Source: Lotus japonicus (Eukaryota > Streptophyta > Magnoliopsida > Fabales > Fabaceae). Taken from it: a stretch of 64,000 nt of DNA. Numbering within the stretch: the first letter of the stretch is position 1; every line of letters begins with the position of its first letter. Where the stretch lies: assembly GCF_012489685.1 (NCBI RefSeq), contig NC_080044.1, forward strand, positions 44,702,964 through 44,766,963, given 5' to 3'. Below the pieces are notes generated by a model. It was given only the letters and a program-made list of their open reading frames with translations, was not told the origin of the DNA and did not search any database. The translations under genes were made by a program, and so were the position numbers. Positions 58,266 to 64,000 of this stretch are shown piece after piece.

Positions 58266-58600
58266 GTGTATATCATTTTGTAAAATGTAGTGACTGCATA
58301 AATAATTGTCTTTCCATCTCCATCTTGGACTTGCTTAGGTTCCTTTCCTTGACTAACCCAGGTCAATCTCATCCAATATATCCATTAATGTGTGTGATCT
58401 AGTCTTCAATGGTTCTAGAGTGTATGAGCTTAACCATATTCCAGTATTCACTTGTGTCCTTTTCACATAGCAATCTTAACGAAGGGGATCCTCTGATGGT
58501 AAGATGAAAAAGGGTGGGTGCAGTCTATCCAAACACAAAGATTCAAGGTTTGGGAAGGTTTTAATCTTCATATTTTTTAGAAAGGACAAGTGCTAGATCC
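58266..58600. other. possible 3' flank of the LRR relic
   Basis: No extended frame. Isolated - strand words such as LTSLHLKEIPSLTTL just above 58600 suggest decaying LRR sequence that fades out here. Confidence 0.35.
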
Positions 58601-59042
58601 CTGTGAACTACAATGTAGTCAGACTAGGAATCTCTTTGAGATGTAGAGAAGTTAGTGATTTCATTACCCCAAGACCTCATGCGGTCTTTGGAATGATATT
58701 AGCACATTTTCTAATAGAAAATGTTTCAAGTTGTGGAGCAGGCAAGCTTGCTTGAGGAAACCGAGGCAGCTTGGAGCACTCCTTGAGTTTCAATTTTTTA
58801 AGATACTTGGGAAAGCTTGGGTCAGGTGTAATTAACTCGACATTGCTACATGCATGTACATGAAGATCTTTAAGTTTGGGGAAGAGCGGTAATGGAAACA
58901 AGGTTATTATAACAACAACTTTTTAACTGTAATTTTTCAAGGGCGGGATAGCCATGAGAGTAAGACGCTTGCAAGTTAGGTAGACAACCAAGCTTCTCAC
59001 AATATTCAATCTTCAGAGTTTTGAGAGAGGGTAGGTTCTGGA
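58600..59042 (-). pseudogene. LRR fragment of an NBS-LRR resistance gene
   Basis: The - strand reads LPSLKTLKIEYCEKLGCLPN, then YPALEKLQLKSC, and after a frameshift near 58905 LFPKLKDLHVHACSNVELI, LKKLKLKECSKLPRFPQASL and LETFSIRKCANIIP, ending at TGA (58677). These are irregular leucine-rich repeats as at the C-terminus of CC-NB-LRR immune receptors. The upstream part is missing because the copia element starts at 59043, so the gene was cut by the insertion or was already partial. No NB-ARC motif is in the window. Confidence 0.75.
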
Positions 59043-60259
59043 TGTAAGATCAAGTTTTGATCGAGTAGTACAACTCTATGTTTTGATGATTACAAGTTAA
59101 CATTTTAGTATGAACAATTGTGGTACTCTAACGTGTTTTCTGAGTGTGCTCTTAACAGGTTCTGACCTTAACACAATCTCACACAGATCAGAAGCACTGT
59201 GCTCAAAGAGTGACCCAAGCAACGTTTTCGCAATCTCTATGTTCAATCTGAACAGTAGAAAAGCTTCAAAAGATCTGAAGTCAACCAAGCTCTGATAAGG
59301 ACTCATCTCACTTGAAGTTCTGAAGATCCAGACGTTCTGACAACCCAGACACTCTGAAGGTTTAGATGTTCTGATGGTGTAGAAGACTCTGAAGATCTAG
59401 AAGCTGATAAGTGGAGACTCTGAAGTCCAGAAGCAAAATGGCTCTGAAGACCAAGTACTTCTCCTCTGAGTTCAGAATCAGAAGGTACAACGGTCAGAGG
59501 ATCCATGCTTCCCTCTGACTCTGATCAACAAGCTTCACAAGTTCCAACACGAAGCATTCCTCTGATCAGAAGTCTACTAGGTTAAAGGTCAAGTCACTAT
59601 CCAAGGTACAAAAGCAAATGTACTATCCTGACGACCTACCTAACATTCTCAGCCAGAGCAGAAGCTGGAAATTCCAGATCTGCTCTCCAACAGTAGCATT
59701 CCCATGCAGTGTTCAAACCCTAATCCTTGGAGTATAAATAGAGGCCGAAGATTGAAAGATGCTGTTGGAAGAATCTCATACGCGCAAGCTATATTAAAAT
59801 CTTCTAAGCATTCTTTCTTCATTGAATTCACTGTGTTTACTATAAGCTTTTGAGAAGCAATTTCTTTGTAGACAATCTTTCTTAAACAGTTGTTTAGTTT
59901 ACCTTTAGGAGATCAAGGTTGACCGAATCCTAGAGAAGACTAAGAGAGTGAATCTTAGTGTGAGCTAAGTCAGTGTATTGTTAGTCACTTGTAGGTTTCA
60001 AGTGCAGTTGTAACAATTATCTGATTAGTGAATTGCCTTCATTCTAAGAAGGAATAAATCACCTTAATGGGTGGACTGGACTAGCTTGAGTGATTCATCA
60101 AGTGAACCAGGATAAAATCCTTGTGTGCTTTTCTATTCCCTTATCTTAAGCACCTTGTTTGTTCACGAAAGATTTGTCAAAATCTTAAGGTGGAAGTTTT
60201 ATTCTGAAAACGTTATTCAACCCCTCCCCCCTCCCTTTCTACCGTTTTTCATACCTTCA
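59043..60259 (+). mobile_element. copia 5' LTR
   Basis: Starts TGTAAGATCAAG (start uncertain by a few bases) and ends ATACCTTCA, 1217 bp, followed directly by a primer-binding site. A region of repeated CTCTGAAGAT and AGAAG words lies near 59310-59420. A TATA-like TATAAATAG at 59733-59741 is the probable promoter of the element. Confidence 0.75.
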
Positions 60260-60261
60260 AT

Positions 60262-60275
60262 TGGTATCAGAGAGC
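60262..60275 (+). promoter_or_regulatory. primer-binding site (tRNA-iMet)
   Basis: TGGTATCAGAGAGC matches the standard plant copia primer-binding site TGGTATCAGAGC, complementary to the 3' end of initiator tRNA-Met, with two extra bases. Confidence 0.9.
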
Positions 60276-60332
60276 AAGTTCTGATTACCACACCTAATAG
60301 TGTTCAGTGATCCGGGATGGTGTGAAAAACAA

Positions 60333-62243
60333 ATGGCTACCACCAGTGAAATGCAAAAAGATGGCTACAATGCAAAGCCTCCCATGTTCGACGGTCAAAG
60401 GTTCGAATATGGGAAAGATAGAATTGAAAGTTTCTTTATGGGCTTCGACGCAGATCTCTGGGATATCATTGTGGATGGCTATGAGCGTCCAGTTGATGCA
60501 GATGGCAAGAAGATTTACAGATCAGAGATGACTGCTGAGCAAAAGAAGCTTTACTCACAGCACCACAAAGCTAGAGCTATTCTTCTTAGTGCTATTTCCT
60601 ATGAAGAGTACCAGAAGATTACAGATCGTGAGTTTGCCAAGGGCATCTTTGAATCCTTGAAGATGTCTCATGAAGGAAACTAGAAGGTGAAGGAATCAAA
60701 GGCGCTGTCCTTGATTCAGAAGTATGAATCCTTCATCATGGAACCCAACGAGTCCATTGAGGATATGTTTTCCAGATTTCAGTTGCTCGTAGCTGGAATA
60801 AGACCTCTCAACAAAAGCTACACTACAAAAGATCATGTCATAAGGGTCATCAGAAGTCTTCCTGAAAGTGGGATGCCTTTAGTGTCTTCAATAGAGCTTA
60901 CAAGAGATGTTGAGCGTATGAGTTTAGAAGAACTCATCGGCATACTGAAATGCCATGAGCTGAAGCGCTCAGAGATGCAGGATCTGAGGAAGAAATCTAT
61001 AGCCTTGAAATCTAAATCTGAGAAAGCTAAATCTGAGAAGTTAAAAGCTCTCCAAGCTGAAGCAGAAGAATCTGAAGAAGCATCAGAAGATTCTGATGAA
61101 GATGAGCTGACTTTGATTTCCAAAAGACTCAACCGCATCTGGAAGCACAGGCAGAGCAAGTACAGAGGCTCTGGAAAGGCCAAAGGAAAGCCTGAATCCT
61201 CATCAGGCCAAAAGAAGTCCTCAATCAAGGAAGTCACATGTTTCGAGTGCAAAGAATCAGGGCACTACAAAAGTGACTGTCCGAAGCTAAAAAGGGACAA
61301 GAAGCCAAAGAAGCACTTCAAGACAAAGAAGAGTTTGATGGTGACTTTTGACGAATCAAAGTCAGAGGATGTTGACTCTGATGGTGAAGTTCAAGGACTC
61401 ATGGCTATTGTCAAAGATAAAGAAGCAGAGTCAAAAGAAGCAACTGACTCTGACTCAGCATCAGAAGAAGATCCTAACTCAGACGATGAAAATGAGGTAT
61501 TCGCTTCCTTCTCAACCTCTGAATTAAAACATGCCTTGTCTGATATTATGGATAAGTATAACTCTTTATTAGCTAAGCATAAAAGGTTGAAAAAGGATTT
61601 CTCTGCTGCTTCTAAGACTCCTTCTGAACATGAGAAAATTATTTCTGAATTGAAAAATGATAATCATGCTTTAGTAAATTCTAACTCTGTGCTTAAGAAC
61701 CAGATTGCTAAGTTAGAAGAAGTAGTTGCATGTGCTGCCTCTGATAGTAAGAATGAAACCAAGTATGAAAAATCTTTTCAAAGATTCCTAGCTAGAAGCG
61801 TAGATAGAAGCATAATGGCTTCAATGATCTATGACGTAAGCAGAAATGGAATGCATGGCATTGGCTACTCTAAACCCAATAGAAATGAGCCTCCTATGCC
61901 TAAGGTCAAATCTTTGTATGATTGCTTTGTACCCTCTGGTACTATATTGCCTGAACCATTAACTGCTAAAGTTGCTAACTCCCCTCTCAAAAAGGGAACC
62001 TTCTCCATGTCTAAATATCATGCTAAAATTCCTTTACACTATCATGTTGAGAAACCCAAGGTGATCAGAACCTCTGAGGTAACTAACAAGAGAGGACCCA
62101 GAAAGTGGGTACCTAAGGATAAGATTATCTATGTTGTAGATATCCTTGATAGCTCCACTGAAACACCAATCATGGTATCTGGACAGTGGATGCTCGCGTC
62201 ACATGATGGGAGAAAGGCGTATGTTCCAAGAGCTAAAACTTAA
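60333..62243 (+). pseudogene. copia gag with one stop codon
   Basis: ATG at 60333 (MATTSEMQKDGYNAKPPMFDG). The copia gag core follows (RIESFFMGFDADLWDIIVDG), then a TAG at 60681-60683 in the place of a codon between HEGN and KVKESKAL, and the same frame stays open to 62243. A CCHC zinc knuckle CFECKESGHYKSDC is at about 61242-61283. The C-terminal part is charged, coiled-coil-like. Gag packages the RNA in virus-like particles. Apart from the stop the frame is intact. It overlaps the next frame by about 98 nt. Confidence 0.88.
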
Positions 62244-63465
62244 GCCTAGAGGCGAAGTTGGCTTTGGTGGCAACGAGAAGGGTAAAATTGTCGGTACTGG
62301 TACTATTTGTGTTGATAGTAGTCCATGCATTGATAATGTTTTATTGGTAGACGGCTTAACTCATAACTTATTGTCTATAAGTCAATTAGCTGACAAGGGT
62401 TATGATGTTATTTTCAATCAAAAGTCCTGCCGGGCTGTAAGTCAGATCGATGGCTCTGTTATGTTTAACAGCAAGAGGAAGAACAACATTTATAAGATCA
62501 GATTATCTGAGTTGGAATCTCAGAATGTGAAGTGCATTCTTTCTGTTAATGAAGAGCAATGGGTATGGCATAGACGGTTAGGGCATGTCAGCATGAGAAA
62601 GATTTCTCAGCTGAGTAAGCTCAACCTTGTCAGGGGCTTACCCACTCTGAAGTTCTCTTCAGATGCTCTTTGTGAAGCATGTCAGAAAGGAAAATTCACA
62701 AAAGTCCCTTTCAAGGAAAAGAATGTTGTCTCGACCTCAAGGCCGTTGGAACTTCTGCATATCGACCTGTTTGGACCAGTGAAAACTGAGTCTATAGGTG
62801 GCAAGAGATATGAGATGGTCATTGTTGACGGCTATAGTCGCTGGACATGGGTAAAATTTCTAACCCGCAAGGATGAGTCTCATTCTGTGTTCTCTACCTT
62901 CATAGCCCAAGTGCAAAACGAGAAGGCTTGTAGGATTGTGCGTGTCAGGAGTGACCATGGTGGAGAGTTTGAGAATGACAAGTTTGAGAGTCTGTTTGAT
63001 TCCTATGGAATTGCACATGATTTCTCTTGTCCTAGAACTCCACAACAAAATGGTGTTGTTGAGAGGAAGAACAGAACTCTTCAGGAGATGGCTAGAACCA
63101 TGCTCCAAGAAACTGGCATGGCTAAGCACTTTTGGGCAGAGGCAGTAAACACAGCATGTTACATTCAGAACAGAATCTTTGTGAGACCAATTTTGAATAA
63201 GACTCCTTATGAATTGTGGAAGAATATAAAACCCAACATTTCTTATTTTCATCCTTTTGGTTGTGTTTGTTATGTTCTTAATACTAAGGATAGATTGCAT
63301 AAGTTTGATGCTAAGTCTTCTAAATGTCTATTACTTGGTTACTCTGATAGATCTAAAGGTTTCAGATTTTATAATACTGATGCTAAAATAATTGAAGAAT
63401 CTATTCATGTTAGATTTGATGGTATGAGAGACTCAGCTCATTCCTTCTGGAAAATGAGTTTGTAA
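62146..63465 (+). CDS. copia pol: protease and integrase
   Basis: In the +1 frame relative to gag. Protease active-site WYLDSGCSRHM lies at about 62168-62200, then GKIVGTGTI and HNLLSISQLADKGY. The pre-integrase zinc region has HRRLGHVS and CEACQKGK. The integrase core shows HIDLFGPV, RSDHGGEFEN and PQQNGVVERKNRT, so D, D and E are all present. After FDGMRDSAHSF the frame ends at 63465, where a deletion joins to late RT sequence. Protease matures gag-pol; integrase inserts the cDNA. No separate start is expected, since it would be made as a gag-pol fusion. Confidence 0.85.
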   Translation: MIAPLKHQSWYLDSGCSRHMMGERRMFQELKLKPRGEVGFGGNEKGKIVGTGTICVDSSPCIDNVLLVDGLTHNLLSISQLADKGYDVIFNQKSCRAVSQIDGSVMFNSKRKNNIYKIRLSELESQNVKCILSVNEEQWVWHRRLGHVSMRKISQLSKLNLVRGLPTLKFSSDALCEACQKGKFTKVPFKEKNVVSTSRPLELLHIDLFGPVKTESIGGKRYEMVIVDGYSRWTWVKFLTRKDESHSVFSTFIAQVQNEKACRIVRVRSDHGGEFENDKFESLFDSYGIAHDFSCPRTPQQNGVVERKNRTLQEMARTMLQETGMAKHFWAEAVNTACYIQNRIFVRPILNKTPYELWKNIKPNISYFHPFGCVCYVLNTKDRLHKFDAKSSKCLLLGYSDRSKGFRFYNTDAKIIEESIHVRFDGMRDSAHSFWKMSL

Positions 63466-64000
63466 GGGGAAAAGTCGATACAACTCTCTTTTGCAAAACT
63501 TACGAAGATGATATTTTAATTGTGCAAATTTATGTTGATGATATTATATTTTGTTCTGGTAATCAATCTCTATGCAAAGAATTCTCTAAGATGATGCAGG
63601 CTGAATTTGAAATGAGTATGATGGGAGAACTCAAGTACTTCCTTGGTATACAAGTTGATCAAACACCAGAAGGAACATACATCCATCAAAGCAAGTACAC
63701 TAAAGAACTTCTGAAGAAGTTCAACATGACAGAATCTACAATTGCTAAGACTCCAATGCATCCTACATGCATTCTGGAGAAAGAAGATGCAAGTGGTAAA
63801 GTGTGTCAGAAGCTCTATCGTGGTATGATAGGATCACTTCTATACTTAACTGCATCTAGACTAGATATTTTGTTCAGTGTTCATTTATGTGCTCGTTTCC
63901 AATCAGATCCGAGGGAAACCCACTTAAATGATGTTAAGAGGATCCTGAGATATCTGAAAGGCACCACTAACCTTGGTTTGATGTATAAGAAAACATCAGA
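63440..64000 (+). pseudogene. copia reverse transcriptase C-terminal part, partial
   Basis: From about 63440 another frame reads FVRGKVDTTLFCKTY, then IYVDDIIF with the RT active site YVDD, KYFLGIQVDQTPEGTYIHQ, GMIGSLLYLTASRLDI, and runs to the window edge. The N-terminal RT fingers and the linker after integrase are missing, roughly 250 or more residues by comparison with typical copia proteins. RNase H and the 3' LTR should lie beyond 64000. Confidence 0.85.

Noticed and set aside
60833..61252. 139-codon - strand frame inside copia gag
   Set aside because: Antisense of the Glu/Ser/Lys-rich gag region; no independent support.

Overview
This is a 64 kb piece of a plant nuclear chromosome. 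The evidence is spliced genes with GT-AG introns, plant LINE, copia, gypsy, hAT, MULE and Helitron elements, a plant tRNA-Trp gene and an Au-type SINE. The SnRK2 protein resembles soybean SPK-3/4, and several short repeats are of kinds I associate with legumes, so a papilionoid legume is likely. I cannot name the species from the sequence alone. The window is AT-rich and transposon-dominated.

Only three host loci look intact: (1) a nine-exon SnRK2 protein kinase gene, + strand, 23204-27406, 337 aa; (2) a nuclear tRNA-Trp(CCA) gene, - strand, 28526-28597; (3) a five-exon cationic amino acid transporter of the CAT6/7 kind, - strand, 46009-41820, 585 aa. A fourth host locus, the LRR end of an NBS-LRR type resistance gene (about 58600-59040, - strand), is a broken relic cut by a copia retrotransposon.

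Layout: 0.36-1.05 kb, LINE RNase H relic with two 3' tails. 3.15-8.15 kb, a three-level nest: a hAT element holding a solo LTR, which holds a second 3 kb solo LTR, each with its own target-site duplication. 8.67-14.3 kb, a near full-length, decayed L1-type LINE on the - strand. 14.97-15.34 kb, a Tourist-like MITE. 15.5-17 kb, copia PPT/LTR debris. 20.3-21.1 kb, CACTA-like and gypsy gag debris. 22.68-22.94 kb, a palindromic MITE with a perfect 9-bp duplication just upstream of SnRK2. 23.2-27.4 kb, SnRK2, whose introns hold two SINEs and a plastid 5S rRNA-like fragment. 28.5 kb, tRNA-Trp. 28.7-30.4 kb, a MULE-type element with mirrored tRNA-like modules. 30.7-34.5 kb, a Helitron. 39.2-42.5 kb, a duplicated tail of the CAT gene, a gypsy gag relic, then the CAT gene itself. 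47.7-51 kb, a dead BED-finger hAT transposon. 51.2-53.2 kb, a second Helitron copy ending at a MITE. 53.8-57.4 kb, gypsy and LTR debris with a small MULE-like MITE. 57.5-59.0 kb, a tandem duplication and the LRR relic. 59.04 kb to the end, a copia element with 5' LTR, PBS, gag and pol, cut by the window edge.

The host genes do not form a functional cluster. SnRK2 kinases act in osmotic-stress and ABA-related signalling, CAT proteins move basic amino acids across membranes, and the tRNA serves translation. The strongest unusual signals are the MULE with outward-facing tRNA-like modules, the plastid 5S-like segment in a kinase intron, the triple nest with intact duplications, and the partial duplication of the CAT gene end.
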